Source: Siphonodentalium dalli
Taxonomy: Eukaryota; Mollusca; Scaphopoda; Gadilida; Siphonodentaliidae
DNA length: 64,000 nucleotides
Direction: 5' to 3'
Assembly: GCA_032622095.1 (NCBI GenBank)
Contig: CP136068.1
Coordinates: 114,802,509-114,866,508 of the forward strand
The stretch's first letter is position 1, and the number at the start of each line of letters is the position of its first letter. This document shows positions 62,201-63,410 of the stretch, in pieces. Under the pieces are notes generated by a model. That model saw nothing but the letters and a program-made list of their open reading frames with translations, had not been told where the DNA came from and searched no databases. A program made the position numbers and the translations under genes.

Positions 62201-62935
62201 AACCCATGCCTTGACGATAGTGATCAGCAATTTTCAGCTTGGATGATAAAATCCATAAGCCATAACTCCATTTAAAAAAACGAATCAAACCCAAATTTGA
62301 ATTCTAACTGTATTTTGGGCTGAGCAACTCACATACTAAATTTACATACATCTCAATAAAATGAGATATATCAGATGAAAGGTATTTCTGTTAAAGTATC
62401 AGGAGAAAGGTTCATTTTTAACTACAAAAATTCATACAAGTGAAGGAGAAACCTGGCAATATAATAGGAGAATGATTACATGAAAAATATACAAAAGCAT
62501 AAAACTGATGACCAGGGTTCACAATTTTAACTCTATAAAATTAGGGGACTGTACCAGGTATGTCACTTGAATAGTGCATTGATATGCTAAACCAGAGAGC
62601 TATGCCAGAGTTGATAAACACTGGGCCAACACTGTCCACACACTATGGAAATGCAATAAACAACAGGCAGCTAAAAAAAAGTCTGCTTAAATTCTAAAGA
62701 ACATCCCTACAAATCAAAAATAGACTATTCCAATTTATACTTTTAGAACTGAATGGGAGAGTCCATTGATTCATGAATGGGTTAGACCTTACACTGATGG
62801 CTAAAAATAACTCTATTTCCATAATACAGATTTACCTCTTGTCTCTCTCTCAGAGCTAAACTGATATCACTGGTAATTAATTGTAGACTCCTATGGTTAT
62901 CTTGTGAGTCTAAAAAATCTTGAATCTGTTCAATT
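4592..62935 (-). CDS. TTC3: TTC3-type E3 ubiquitin ligase gene (partial, 17 exons, both ends outside window)
   Basis: Gene-level entry. Seventeen minus-strand exons (listed separately, about 3,603 coding nt) join with compatible phases and GT-AG borders. Family knowledge: TTC3 and its paralogue DZIP3 are cytoplasmic/nuclear RING E3 ubiquitin ligases with TPR repeats, a conserved Cys/His domain, coiled coils and a C-terminal RING; human TTC3 is reported to ubiquitinate AKT. Seen here: a post-TPR helix, acidic linkers, a TPR-like region ending in YYGVGKGYITLNRFSEAL, the domain running from YPPPPEAVC through FSDPDFK-GFVRIIC, then EFHVSCWK and CPTPDCE, a Lys-rich linker, the LFHDLLSVNG region, a disordered stretch and a coiled coil. 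This order matches vertebrate TTC3. The first TPRs (above 64000) and the RING (below 1) are absent from the window, so catalytic capacity cannot be judged. DZIP3 is the alternative name; invertebrates often have one co-orthologue. Confidence 0.9.
5309..5768. mobile_element. Hairpin MITE family A, full length (TSD AAAT)
   Basis: Complete copy with GTGACCC/GGGTCAC ends, flanked by AAAT at 5305-5308 and 5769-5772. The different TSD from the 3819 copy confirms a 4-bp duplication. Confidence 0.85.
5857..6287. mobile_element. Hairpin MITE family B (TTAA-CCCTTTGAGTGCCAGG)
   Basis: TTAA at both ends, tips CCCTTTTAGTGCCAGG and CCTGGCACTCAAAGGG. Contains one copy of the shared internal hairpin at about 6168-6240. 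Probably piggyBac-derived by TTAA/CCCTTT. Confidence 0.8.
6288..9390. other. Intron, mostly unannotated
   Basis: Between coiled-coil exons. The short ORFs near 7020-7576 and 8786-9001 look like chance. A 19-bp inverted repeat (AGAGTAATCAATTAGTTCC, 6976-6994 with 7082-7100) and a perfect 12-bp stem with a six-base loop at 8340-8369 are the only structures seen. A repeat fragment carrying GGCCAAAAAAAAACATG lies near 7218-7270. Confidence 0.5.
9420..9825 (+). pseudogene. Truncated 3' end of an L2/CR1-type LINE
   Basis: Plus-strand translation contains TVGDRAFSVACPDIWNSLPN followed by a FRSALKTHIFRQ tail. This is the typical C-terminus of L2/CR1/Jockey-group reverse-transcriptase ORFs (G-x-R-A-F-S-V-A-x-P-x-x-W-N-S-L-P). 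It is followed by a short 3' UTR ending GGCGCTATATAAAT(ATT)n. 5'-truncated, so non-functional. Confidence 0.8.
9830..10940. other. Intron without recognised genes
   Basis: AT-rich DNA with no convincing exon. A repeat piece with CCCGACCTACTTACCTG at about 10638-10655 resembles the one at 7255. Nothing else supported. Confidence 0.4.
10947..11086 (-). CDS. TTC3: TTC3 exon: coiled coil
   Basis: 46 codons plus two bases: SVIADAAKKANEAAESNKEK, ANQVIHLQREFVAVKKEMEL, LGNAEQ(K). Acceptor ATTTTCCAG, donor AGAA/GTAAGT. Alanine-rich heptads continue the coiled coil that starts at the end of the large exon. Confidence 0.93.
11388..11654. mobile_element. Hairpin MITE family C, degenerate
   Basis: CTAACCCTTTCATGACTGG start and TTAA end (11651-11654). 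The internal hairpins are partly deleted compared with the 4289 copy. Confidence 0.7.
11655..12775. other. Intron without recognised genes
   Basis: AT-rich. Two diverged pieces with TTTTACGTATTT-like words (about 12160-12260 and 12350-12490) look related to each other. No exon or mobile element boundaries could be supported. Confidence 0.35.
12776..13172 (+). mobile_element. tRNA-derived SINE
   Basis: Head with an A-box-like TGGCCGAGTGG (12781-12791) and a B-box-like GATCGATTCCCGG about 40 bases later, i.e. tRNA-derived. The body carries GTGCACGTTAAAGAACCC, a motif common in invertebrate SINE cores, and the tail is TAGATAGATAGA. About 395 bp, plus orientation, antisense to the host gene. Confidence 0.75.
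13870..14206. mobile_element. MITE with ATACCGCTAT terminal repeats
   Basis: Terminal inverted repeats start ATACCGCTATTCTCAAAGTA and ATACCGCTATACTTAAAGTA, both running into ATTGACCA. The direct repeat CAACAT flanks both sides (13864-13869, 14207-14212). Superfamily not assigned. Confidence 0.7.
14590..15428. repeat. 41-bp minisatellite, about 20 copies
   Basis: Near-identical units containing CGGCTATATTAATTAAGAGA followed by CGACACCCTTCT. Copies differ mostly at GGG/AGG/TGG before CTCTAG and at GCGG/GCAG. Intronic, with no coding frame. Confidence 0.95.
15500..15725. repeat. Direct duplication of ~110 bp
   Basis: Two neighbouring copies share GACTCGAGAGAATTG and CCCATATACCAACAAC, separated by related sequence with TCACA(T/C)AATT. 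Minor intronic repeat. The following 15770-15895 is rich in AAGG/TTCAAGG words. Confidence 0.6.
15911..16152. mobile_element. Hairpin MITE family C, left-truncated
   Basis: Begins inside the element (GGAAATTTTGCAAAAACCC) and ends GTCATGAAAGGTTTAA. Two internal hairpins remain. Confidence 0.7.
16185..16560. repeat. Fragment of dispersed CATAACTC repeat
   Basis: Contains ACAAGAGCATTGCTAGGACG and CTGGCCATAACTCAG, which match 53865-53930. This is the dispersed repeat family also seen at 18.6, 23.3, 54.0 and 63 kb. Confidence 0.5.
16588..18355 (-). CDS. TTC3: TTC3 large exon: LFHDLL domain, disordered region, coiled-coil start
   Basis: 1,768 nt, 589 codons after completing Thr. Roughly residues 1-60 (LFHDLLSVNGPQHVSEG through GGLESFLRQSVMFAFVDGYV) match the conserved vertebrate TTC3 domain that ends near GGLKPFLL. 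Residues about 70-530 are Ser/Asn/Asp-rich and look disordered, with a short helical stretch (ISKLIVREVCKNQQVTMAER). The last 55 residues form a heptad-like coiled coil (FDNKVLKERLQLVTTELKKL). Acceptor ATCTTCCAG, donor AAG/GTCAGT, phase 0 at the end. A second acceptor 63 bases upstream (exon edge 18418) would add 21 in-frame residues; see findings. The open frame runs through both. Confidence 0.95.
18356..18418 (-). repeat. 63-bp tandem duplication of a splice acceptor and exon start
   Basis: On the minus strand the segment ATCTTCCAG/ATTATTCCATGACTTGCTGT repeats at ATCTTCCAG/CTTATTCCATGACTTGCTCT. The duplicate adds exactly 63 nt with an open frame (TLFHDLLSVNDHIMFLFI and on), so either acceptor would give a readable mRNA. 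Confidence 0.85.
18781..19228. mobile_element. Hairpin MITE family A, right end truncated
   Basis: Starts GTGACCCGCCATATC and is cut after TTGATATG, lacking the last GCGGGTCAC. Both internal palindromes present. Located just upstream of the large exon (gene orientation). Confidence 0.8.
19498..19989. mobile_element. Hairpin MITE family B with internal extra terminus
   Basis: ACCCTTTCAGTGCCAAG start and CACTGAAAGG end. A second terminus-like TAACTCTTTCAGTGCCAGACC lies at about 19690, suggesting a nested or rearranged copy. Shared internal hairpin at 19548-19620. Confidence 0.65.
20100..20515. repeat. Dispersed repeat with CAGACAGAC tail
   Basis: A GC-rich segment with two copies of CAAATTTCAAGTCGATAGCT and CGTTTCCGAGATCTCGTC, ending in ACATACAGACAGACAAACAT. 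The design resembles 3' tails of RTE-like non-LTR elements, which is an uncertain call. Confidence 0.45.
20533..20726 (-). CDS. TTC3: TTC3 exon: basic then acidic linker into LFHDLL domain
   Basis: 64 codons plus two bases: EKHSKKHKKNKSGKVKNIIP, VDFSFTGHKKLVGEDGPVIS, DIEYDYKPEEPKQESFDPCT, ETLF(T). Acceptor TTTTAACAG, donor TCAC/GTAAGT. The acidic half corresponds to the vertebrate region just ahead of LYDYFSQFLEEHGP. Confidence 0.93.
20825..21018. mobile_element. Hairpin MITE family E (CAAGCCTTGAAATAG, 8-bp TSD)
   Basis: Long palindrome with CAAGCCTTGAAATAGTGTGT and GAGGTCCCCAGAGGGTGAAT. Flanks TCTGAGTC (20817-20824) and TCTAAGTC (21019-21026) are a 7/8 target duplication. An 8-bp TSD fits hAT-type movement. 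Confidence 0.75.
21190..22378 (+). mobile_element. hAT element remnant with BED zinc-finger fragment
   Basis: TIRs TAGGGTCCTGCGAAT and complement, with perfect 8-bp TSD ACAGACAA (21182-21189, 22379-22386). An open frame (start at 21620, plus strand) includes a BED-like finger, CDEYNMVYKSQASGTTTHLW followed by NHQFQKHP, as in hAT transposases. The first Cys pair is incomplete and no DDE core is present, so this is a deletion derivative. Confidence 0.85.
22207..22330. repeat. 12-bp satellite (ATTCGATTCGAT)n in hAT end
   Basis: About ten copies of CGATATTCGATT just inside the right hAT terminus. The left terminus has the same words (ATTCGATATTCGATTCGA) once, so the array is an expansion of subterminal sequence. 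Confidence 0.9.
22648..22876. mobile_element. Hairpin MITE family B, short
   Basis: Tips CTAACCCTTTGAGTGCCAGG and CCTGGCACTCAAAGGGTTAA with one internal hairpin. 229 bp. Confidence 0.8.
23330..23960. repeat. Tandem ~150-bp CATAACTCTG repeat
   Basis: Several units sharing GGGCCATAACTCT, AATTCGAACTTGACCTGTAT and CACATACCAAATTTGGTT-like blocks. Same family as 62940-63410 and 53780-54230, which end in CGGACAGACAGAC runs. No coding frame. Confidence 0.7.
24256..24742. mobile_element. Hairpin MITE family D (TTAA-CCCTTTACCCAACAAAACG)
   Basis: TTAA at both ends (24256-24259, 24739-24742), tips CCCTTTACCCAACAAAACG and complement. Two inverted copies of the shared internal hairpin. A third TTAA-type terminus with the same core. 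Confidence 0.8.
25641..26044 (-). repeat. 40-bp tandem array of an exon end plus splice donor (10 extra copies)
   Basis: Minus-strand unit: AG, 24 nt coding QSLPPSPK, then GTAAGTTGTTTCT. Ten copies follow the real exon end at 26045. Each has both a donor (AAAA/GTAAGT) and an acceptor-like TTGTTTCTAAG. Copies vary at C/T and G/T in the CCCTCC part. Confidence 0.95.
26045..26124 (-). CDS. TTC3: TTC3 exon ending QSLPPSPK, first donor of an 11-copy array
   Basis: 80 nt: (D)ENKENEEKIPVASTILKK then QSLPPSPK. Acceptor TTTTTCAG, donor AAAA/GTAAGT. Its last 24 nt and donor form the unit of the 40-bp tandem array at 25641-26044. Only the first donor keeps the reading frame open directly, because retention of the next 16 bases brings an in-frame TAA. 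Confidence 0.9.
26311..27233. mobile_element. DNA transposon, CAGTCCTTCGA ends, 8-bp TSD
   Basis: Perfect 11-bp inverted ends (CAGTCCTTCGA and TCGAAGGACTG), TSD ATCGGGGA at 26303-26310 and 27234-27241. The minus-strand frames at 26585-26911 and 26884-27207 include an acidic tail (DSSDSGESDCGNDSTSEFEV); I do not recognise them. The 8-bp TSD suggests hAT or P superfamily. It sits inside a duplicated exon end. Confidence 0.75.
27237..27395 (-). repeat. 53-bp array, degenerate copies of the upstream exon end
   Basis: Three units reading (minus) GAAGATATTCCTGTACCGAT then CTCCCTCCCCCTCCTGCAG and TATTAAATCTCCC. They mirror the exon segment GAGGACGTTCCTGTACCAAT through GAATTAAATCTCCCC of the exon at 27403. 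In frame they reach a TAA. Confidence 0.85.
27403..27545 (-). CDS. TTC3: TTC3 exon: Lys-rich linker ending LNLPDDLHG
   Basis: After completing Asn: VAKIERKKEVKENKKKKKKH, EKKDEVEEDVPVPIVDLAEL, NLPDDLH, with Gly/Asp split to the next exon. Acceptor ATTTCTGCAG, donor CATG/GTAGGT. The 3' part of this exon and its donor are duplicated in degenerate form just downstream (27237-27400 and 26290-26310). Confidence 0.9.
28032..28117. repeat. 17-bp repeat GATATGAGCAAATCCGA
   Basis: Four to five copies, the last ones degenerate, within 50 bp of the donor of the exon at 28166 (intron side). Confidence 0.9.
28166..28236 (-). CDS. TTC3: TTC3 exon: basic linker
   Basis: 71 nt: HISEKGPPNSKNGEKKTKKL SLS plus two bases. 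Acceptor ATTTCTATAG, donor AAA/GTGAGT. The phase joins both neighbours (Glu codon end upstream, Asn completed downstream). The Lys-rich composition matches the segment after the Cys/His domain in vertebrate TTC3. A short exon, so confidence is lower than for its neighbours. Confidence 0.8.
28481..28610. mobile_element. Hairpin MITE family C, left half, split by giant foldback
   Basis: TTAACCCTTCTATGACTGG start, then a core up to GGCTCCCTATATAGAG, where the giant inverted repeat begins. The right half resumes at 33842 and ends GTCATGAAAGGGTTAA at 33937. Confidence 0.75.
28611..33841. mobile_element. 5.2-kb giant foldback element
   Basis: Terminal GAGCGGTCTTG and CAAGACCGCTC. Arms read inward as near-identical inverted copies: GTTCCGCCCTGCTGTAAAAT at about 28710 versus ATTTTACAGCAGGGCGGAAC at about 33720. 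Each arm holds two related ~350-bp blocks (GCCATTTTGGGGT, then a stretch ending CATTGGTTACAGTAAT). The centre near 30541 is an AT-rich minisatellite in inverted orientation. The right arm has about 650 bp (32000-32650) missing from the left. No coding frame of note; no clear TSD. Confidence 0.85.
29790..31990. repeat. Inverted AT-rich minisatellite core of the foldback
   Basis: Units like TTAGTCAATATATGTGGTTA and GTCATTATATGCAGCTACTT run plus-ward to about 30541, then as complements to 31985. Chance frames read as repeated QYM / HYMQL peptides. An (AT)n run lies at 31573-31628. Confidence 0.95.
33842..33937. mobile_element. Right half of the split family C MITE
   Basis: Continues the element interrupted at 28610 (CACATATATAAGAGAATGCA through GTCATGAAAGGGTTAA). 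Confidence 0.75.
33938..34484. other. Intron without recognised features
   Basis: AT-rich. The minus-strand frame at 34157-34465 has no recognisable domain or splice context. Nothing supported. Confidence 0.35.
34485..39835. mobile_element. 5.3-kb element with ~180-bp terminal inverted repeats
   Basis: Left 34485-34668 and right 39655-39835 are near-identical inverted copies (AAGTAGGAGGGGTTAACTCT; GACACGTGTAATCACGTGAT). A third, partial terminus (TATCTTGCCCACTGAACTAT) starts at about 34796, and a short inverted copy of the left end lies at 34738-34784. The interior is more GC-rich than the surroundings, with a C32 run (35172-35203) and a ~250-bp motif present three times (about 37080-37330, 38080-38420, 38690-38910) carrying GGGTAGCCCCAACCCGCG. 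The frames (e.g. 36510-36962, 37382-37741 minus) are unrecognised. Confidence 0.75.
40227..40377. repeat. 150-bp hairpin (ACCGCATGAGTGTCTGGATT)
   Basis: Arms of about 50 bp: ACCGCATGAGTGTCTGGATT at 40232 and its complement near 40372, then GTTGGC/GCCAAC inside. Flanks at 39860-39920 and 40535-40560 share ATCGCACTAGTG, so a larger element (about 39840-40560) is possible. About 285 bp from the exon acceptor at 40662-40751. Confidence 0.7.
40662..40751 (-). CDS. TTC3: TTC3 exon: TTC3/DZIP3 Cys/His domain, part 3 (CPTPDCE)
   Basis: 30 codons DVLDTECPTPDCESTVAKVV then IFHPNTSFKE. C-P-T-P-D-C matches vertebrate C-L-T-P-D-C and supplies the last Cys pair. Acceptor TTTTTGCAG, donor GAG/GTTAGT, phase 0 to 0. 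The following intron is about 12.4 kb and holds both giant inverted-repeat elements. Confidence 0.95.
40834..41186. mobile_element. Hairpin MITE family E, dimeric (TSD TGCATTAA)
   Basis: Perfect 8-bp TSD TGCATTAA at 40826-40833 and 41187-41194. Contains about three inverted GAGGTCCCCAGAGGGTGAAT blocks in tandem palindromes. Its right TSD overlaps the TTAA of a family C MITE. Confidence 0.85.
41191..41406. mobile_element. Hairpin MITE family C, right-truncated
   Basis: TTAACCCTTCCTTAAATGAA start, internal palindromes degenerate, right end lost. Confidence 0.65.
41675..41727. mobile_element. MITE fragment (shared hairpin, left half)
   Basis: TTTTTACCCTGTGCCAATGC through TATATGCGAGTCG, then an abrupt change to unrelated coding-like sequence at 41728. 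Confidence 0.65.
41728..41920 (+). CDS. Possible Cys-rich coding fragment of an unrelated gene
   Basis: Open plus-strand frame from 41728 to a stop at 41918: GFNMKITDMTGSEIGCNYMH, LPMRFEVDCIAGEGVVLDFR, SPHCVGKYTNGHCSTLNMC. Four to five Cys in about 60 residues and balanced composition look more protein-like than the nearby shadows. No start, splice partner or family recognised. It lies between MITE fragments, so it may be captured exon DNA. Could be chance. Confidence 0.25.
41930..42716. other. Intron without recognised features
   Basis: No exon, palindrome or family repeat could be supported here. The minus-strand frame at 42417-42608 has no recognisable domain. Confidence 0.35.
42717..43100. 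repeat. MITE C right end plus ~330-bp dispersed repeat
   Basis: 42717-42776 is a family C right end (GGTCTTTAATGCTG to GGGTTAA). 42800-42846 is a strongly deleted C copy. 42847-43145 matches 59735-60060 (AAACACTCCGGTTGGGTGAT, AATAATCTTGCTCAAGGTAG, AGTTGGCAT), a second dispersed family of unknown type. Confidence 0.65.
43152..43585. mobile_element. Hairpin MITE family A, left tip missing
   Basis: Starts at CATATCAAATCCAG and ends GGCGGGTCAC. The second internal palindrome is partly deleted. A small family C fragment follows to about 43670, only 36 bp from an exon. Confidence 0.75.
43706..43807 (-). CDS. TTC3: TTC3 exon: TTC3/DZIP3 Cys/His domain, part 2 (EFHVSCWK)
   Basis: 34 codons: GFVRIICFSRCRQEFHVSCW then KIYKGKFGDKANDK. 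Contains C-x3-C and E-F-H-x3-C-W, the hallmark putative metal ligands of the TTC3/DZIP3 domain. Acceptor TTGTTTCAG, donor AAG/GTGTTA, phase 0 to 0. The strongest diagnostic exon of the gene. Confidence 0.96.
43918..44052. mobile_element. Partial CAGTAATGCTCTAATT hairpin element
   Basis: Left half like 57421-57612 (TA then CAGTAATGCTCTAATTAATC), then a local palindrome TTGTTGCCATTCATCGGAAA with its complement. The right outer arm is missing. Confidence 0.65.
44096..44218 (-). CDS. TTC3: TTC3 exon: TTC3/DZIP3 Cys/His domain, part 1
   Basis: 41 codons: GRLKDLIQQCSYPPPPEAVC then KHPDHRGADRTVIYFSDPDF K. Acceptor CATTTCCAG, donor AAG/GTAGAG, phase 0 to 0. Vertebrate TTC3 has a comparable C-K-F-P-P-V-P-D-A-I-C start and an ITDPDFKGF junction. 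Probably part of a zinc-binding fold shared by TTC3 and DZIP3. A truncated hairpin MITE ends about 45 bp from its donor. Confidence 0.95.
44490..44580 (-). mobile_element. tRNA-like SINE head fragment
   Basis: Minus strand contains GGGGTTCGTATCCCACCC (B-box-like) and, about 45 bases upstream, TGGTATTGACGTCGGACT (A-box-like position). No intact tRNA cloverleaf could be drawn, so a SINE relic is more likely than a tRNA gene. Confidence 0.4.
44675..45099. mobile_element. Hairpin MITE family E, expanded (TSD AATACCAG)
   Basis: Perfect 8-bp TSD AATACCAG at 44667-44674 and 45100-45107. Two palindromic ends enclose unrelated DNA (about 44800-44970). Ends 44 bp from the exon at 45143. Confidence 0.85.
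45143..45272 (-). CDS. TTC3: TTC3 exon: end of TPR-like region
   Basis: Completes R, then FSEALTPLNKGMELIRNNNK and YLRHRWPGTRNDIIEETKEG VLE. Acceptor TTTGTTTGCAG, donor GAG/GTAATA. The WP.....IIEE pattern matches the vertebrate protein (TWPTSNVIIEES). High confidence from phase and similarity. Confidence 0.93.
45376..46417. mobile_element. hAT-like element, CAGGGTTTC ends
   Basis: CAGGGTTTCAGCTAGG at the left, complement of CAGGGTTTCCGCTA at the right. TTAATA flanks both (6 of the 8 bases expected for hAT). The interior frame at 45491-45706 is not recognised. 1.04 kb, lies within the intron between the exons at 46610 and 45143. Confidence 0.65.
46610..46719 (-). CDS. TTC3: TTC3 exon: TPR-like helices (YYGVGKGYITLNR)
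   Basis: 36 codons plus two bases: LILSGIDEFQKIITVHVEVR then FPQVYYGVGKGYITLN and R split with the next exon. Acceptor TATTTTTAG, donor ACAG/GTAATA. Matches vertebrate TTC3 around YCGIGKVYLKKNRFLEAL. The nested hAT starting at 46933 lies about 210 bp upstream of its acceptor. Confidence 0.92.
47481..47711 (+). pseudogene. Transposon ORF fragment, SWIM/YqaJ-protein-like N-terminus
   Basis: 76 codons starting MASDVSSSLLNVPDDINVCY. Ends VDSKCYRSMAKSQPPHRYI, which resembles the segment just before the SWIM finger in THAP/SWIM/YqaJ proteins of marine invertebrates (CYRSM-K-x2-PPH). Truncated before the catalytic region. Recognition rests on a short motif. Confidence 0.45.
48444..48766. mobile_element. 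MULE-like foldback MITE (9-bp TSD)
   Basis: Inverted ends GCTAAGGGGTCACTCTCACC and GGTGAGAGTGACCCCTTCAGC-type complement. TSD GTTATTAAT at 48435-48443 and 48767-48775. The 9-bp TSD and long subterminal arms (GTGCTGAAGGGTACACAGG) suggest Mutator-like. Third level of the nest. Confidence 0.75.
49152..49454 (-). pseudogene. THAP-domain fragment of the nested transposon
   Basis: 100 codons. VLNCAWGTCPVDERYLYKYP then GVFLVWFPKPGRTKDKCLRW IKQCHRP has the THAP pattern C-x3-4-C, FPKP, C-x2-W-x3-C-x-R. The later C-x2-H pair is absent, so it is an incomplete domain. Minus strand, near the right inverted end. Confidence 0.6.
50231..50347. mobile_element. Hairpin MITE family E, right-truncated
   Basis: CAAGTCTTGAAATAGTGGGT and GAGGTCCCCAGAGGGTGAAT with the folded-back arm. 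The right terminal CAAGGCTTG is lost. Confidence 0.7.
50534..50979. mobile_element. Hairpin MITE family A, full length (TSD ATAT)
   Basis: GTGACCC to GGGTCAC, ATAT at 50530-50533 and 50980-50983. The interior segment between the hairpins is inverted relative to the 3819 copy. Confidence 0.85.
51093..51503. mobile_element. Hairpin MITE family B, full length
   Basis: TTAACCCTTTCAGTGCC to CTGGCACTCAAAGGGTTAA with one internal hairpin, about 97 bp below the exon at 51600. Confidence 0.8.
51600..51680 (-). CDS. TTC3: TTC3 exon: TPR-like helices
   Basis: 27 codons KYQMDEQDLVVLRYAYGMSA then IDSQNHK. Acceptor TTTTGTAG, donor AAG/GTATTA, phase 0 to 0. Aligns with the vertebrate segment carrying VLVVYGLAISLL. 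Its donor side is preceded in the intron by unrelated repeat DNA. Confidence 0.9.
51750..51960. repeat. G-rich dispersed repeat fragment
   Basis: Contains GATCCAGGGATTTTTTGGGG and GGGGGTCTGGGGGTTCTTCC, a motif style seen in many marine invertebrate repeats. A related piece (GTGTCCCC ... CTGGATCC) is near 38680-38710 in the 5.3-kb element. Confidence 0.45.
52301..53418. mobile_element. hAT element, CAGGCCTCAGC ends
   Basis: Inverted ends CAGGCCTCAGC / GCTGAGGCCTG with perfect 8-bp TSD GTTCCTGT (52293-52300, 53419-53426). 1,118 bp, no transposase frame. AGTCTCCCTAAATTTCCTG is repeated at the right subterminus. Confidence 0.85.
53780..54235. repeat. Dispersed CATAACTC repeat with GGACAGACAG-like tail
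   Basis: Two or three ~150-bp units (GGACCATAACTC; AACTTGACCTGTATTTTG; ACCAAATTTCATT) ending GACGAACAGACAGAC. Same family as at 63 kb; possibly the 3' region of a non-LTR element. Confidence 0.6.
54674..54927. mobile_element. Hairpin MITE family E, double palindrome
   Basis: CAAGCCTTGAAATAG to CTATTTCAAGGCTTG, two nested palindromes. TSD ATGTTGTT / ATGTTGTC (7/8). Confidence 0.85.
55068..55325. mobile_element. Hairpin MITE family E, double palindrome (TSD CCTGGGCC)
   Basis: Same structure as the 54674 copy with perfect TSD CCTGGGCC at 55060-55067 and 55326-55333. Confidence 0.9.
55965..56114 (-). CDS. TTC3: TTC3 exon: start of second helical/TPR-like region
   Basis: 50 codons, including DPFKIMKQGSEDYLAGLMKN and AVSSYQRALDIVHMDNIK. 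The YQRAL pattern is TPR-like and corresponds to the vertebrate TTC3 stretch ahead of the Cys/His domain. Acceptor AAAAATAG, donor AAG/GTACAT, phase 0 to 0. Confidence 0.9.
56650..56835. repeat. Foldback ~180 bp
   Basis: Imperfect inverted repeat around the centre near 56742: CTTTTATCGAACTCGTTGGG and the complement of CAACTCATTCGATAAAAGAG, and AGAACACAA / TTGTGTTCT at the outside. Boundaries and superfamily unclear. Confidence 0.6.
57213..57356 (-). CDS. TTC3: TTC3 exon: acidic/basic linker GVPELVSSDS
   Basis: 48 codons starting GVPELVSSDSEAES, followed by a basic, Ser/Arg-rich tail (KRQSKDRSRSRKY). Acceptor TTTCTTCAG, donor GAG/GTACTT, phase 0 to 0. Sister of the exon at 59431: both have P-[DE]-L-x-SSDS then a Lys/Arg-rich tail. 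Probably flexible linker and possibly a phosphorylation target, which is inference. Confidence 0.88.
57421..57612. mobile_element. Tc1/mariner-like hairpin MITE (TA target)
   Basis: Near-perfect ~85-bp arms from CAGTAATGCTCTAATTAATC to its complement, flanked by TA on both sides. Lies 64 bp from the acceptor of the exon at 57213-57356. Confidence 0.8.
57908..59039. mobile_element. hAT element, TAGTGATGTTCCGAT-type ends
   Basis: Inverted ends TAGTCATGTTCC / GGAACATCACTA with subterminal CGGCCGAT/ATTCCGAT repeats. Flanks ACTTCGCC and CCTTCGCG match at 6 of 8. 1.13 kb; no transposase recognised. Confidence 0.7.
59085..59320. repeat. Foldback ~230 bp
   Basis: Inverted repeat centred near 59200: TTTTGTTATGTAAACAAAAGCC pairs with GGCTTTTGTTTACATAACAA-type sequence, continuing outward through CCAATCATAGATAT / ATATCTATGATTGG. 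Probably a MITE. Confidence 0.7.
59431..59538 (-). CDS. TTC3: TTC3 exon: acidic/basic linker DIPDLTSSDS
   Basis: 36 codons beginning DIPDLTSSDSDIHGD and ending in a basic tail KNNKKRHSKHVDPT. Acceptor TCTTACAG, donor ACG/GTAGGT, phase 0 at both ends. The start is closely similar to the next exon (GVPELVSSDSEAES), which suggests an internal exon duplication. Likely disordered. Confidence 0.85.
59735..60060. repeat. ~330-bp dispersed repeat (second copy)
   Basis: Matches 42847-43145 over its length (AAACACTCCGGTTGGGTGAT onward). A third trace is near 36648-36730 (CGTCCCAAATCGAGATGT). Confidence 0.65.
60366..60632 (-). repeat. 35-bp minisatellite carrying a splice donor, ~8 copies
   Basis: Minus-strand unit contains TTGATTCA/GTGAGTATATAATTC. 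Each copy repeats the last bases and donor of the putative microexon at 60633-60650. One copy has lost the donor (TCAATAAACA). Confidence 0.9.
60633..60650 (-). CDS. TTC3: Possible 18-nt microexon (IHNADS)
   Basis: Minus strand: an AG acceptor, then six codons IHNADS, then donor GTGAGTAAAT. It is phase 0 on both sides, so it could be included between the exons at 62836 and 59431 without shifting frame. An alternative AG four bases upstream would give a 22-nt, frame-breaking exon with a stop. Its donor and last seven bases are the unit copied in the adjacent 35-bp minisatellite. The call rests on splice signals only. Confidence 0.3.
60700..61540. other. Intron without recognised features
   Basis: AT-rich DNA; no exon, repeat array or mobile-element ends could be supported. 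Confidence 0.35.
61548..62032. mobile_element. Foldback element ~485 bp
   Basis: Arms of about 170 bp (TAGATCATGCCATGAATCTC; GTAAAAAACCTTGGAACTTT; TTTTGACAGGGAAC) mirrored at 61870-62025. ATTTGA occurs just outside both ends. Superfamily unknown. Confidence 0.65.
62836..62935 (-). CDS. TTC3: TTC3 exon (window exon 1): helical segment after TPRs
   Basis: Encodes IEQIQDFLDSQDNHRS followed by LQLITSDISLALRERQE, an amphipathic helical segment. The acceptor is CTAAG and the donor is GAG/GTAAAT. The exon takes one base from the previous exon and ends on a codon boundary. It resembles the helix after the N-terminal TPRs of vertebrate TTC3. Upstream exons lie outside the window. Confidence 0.8.
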
Positions 62936-62939
62936 CTTA

Positions 62940-63410
62940 GTTGAAAAAGGGCCATAACTCTGGTATAAAATATCTGATATAACCCATATTCAAACTCGAT
63001 CTGTATGTTGAGTTGAGAAACTCACATACCAAATTTGGTTCCTATCAGATGAAAAATGGTTGATTTATCGAAGCATGCATGAATTCTATGTCAAAGGGCC
63101 ATAACTCCATTAAAAAATATCGGATCAAACCTATATTCGAACTCGATCTGTATTTTGGGCTCAGAAACTCGCATACCAAATTTGGTTCCGATCAGATAAA
63201 AATAATTTGAGTTATGGCAGCATGCATAAATTCCAAGTCGAAAAAGGGCCATAACTCTGCAAAAAAAATTCAGATCAAACCCATATTCGAACTGGATCTT
63301 TATTTTGGGCTGAGAAACCCATATACAAAATTTGGTTCTGATCGGATAGAAAATGTTTGAGTTATCGCATTATGCGTAAGTGTCTACGGACAGACGGACA
63401 GACAGAGAAT
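62940..63410. repeat. Tandem ~150-bp CATAACTC repeat with CGGACAGACGGACAGACAG tail
   Basis: Three units (GGGCCATAACTCTG; ATATTCGAACTCGATCTGTA; CACATACCAAATTTGGTT), then CTACGGACAGACGGACAGAC. Its start lies within five bases of the acceptor of the exon at 62836-62935. Confidence 0.75.
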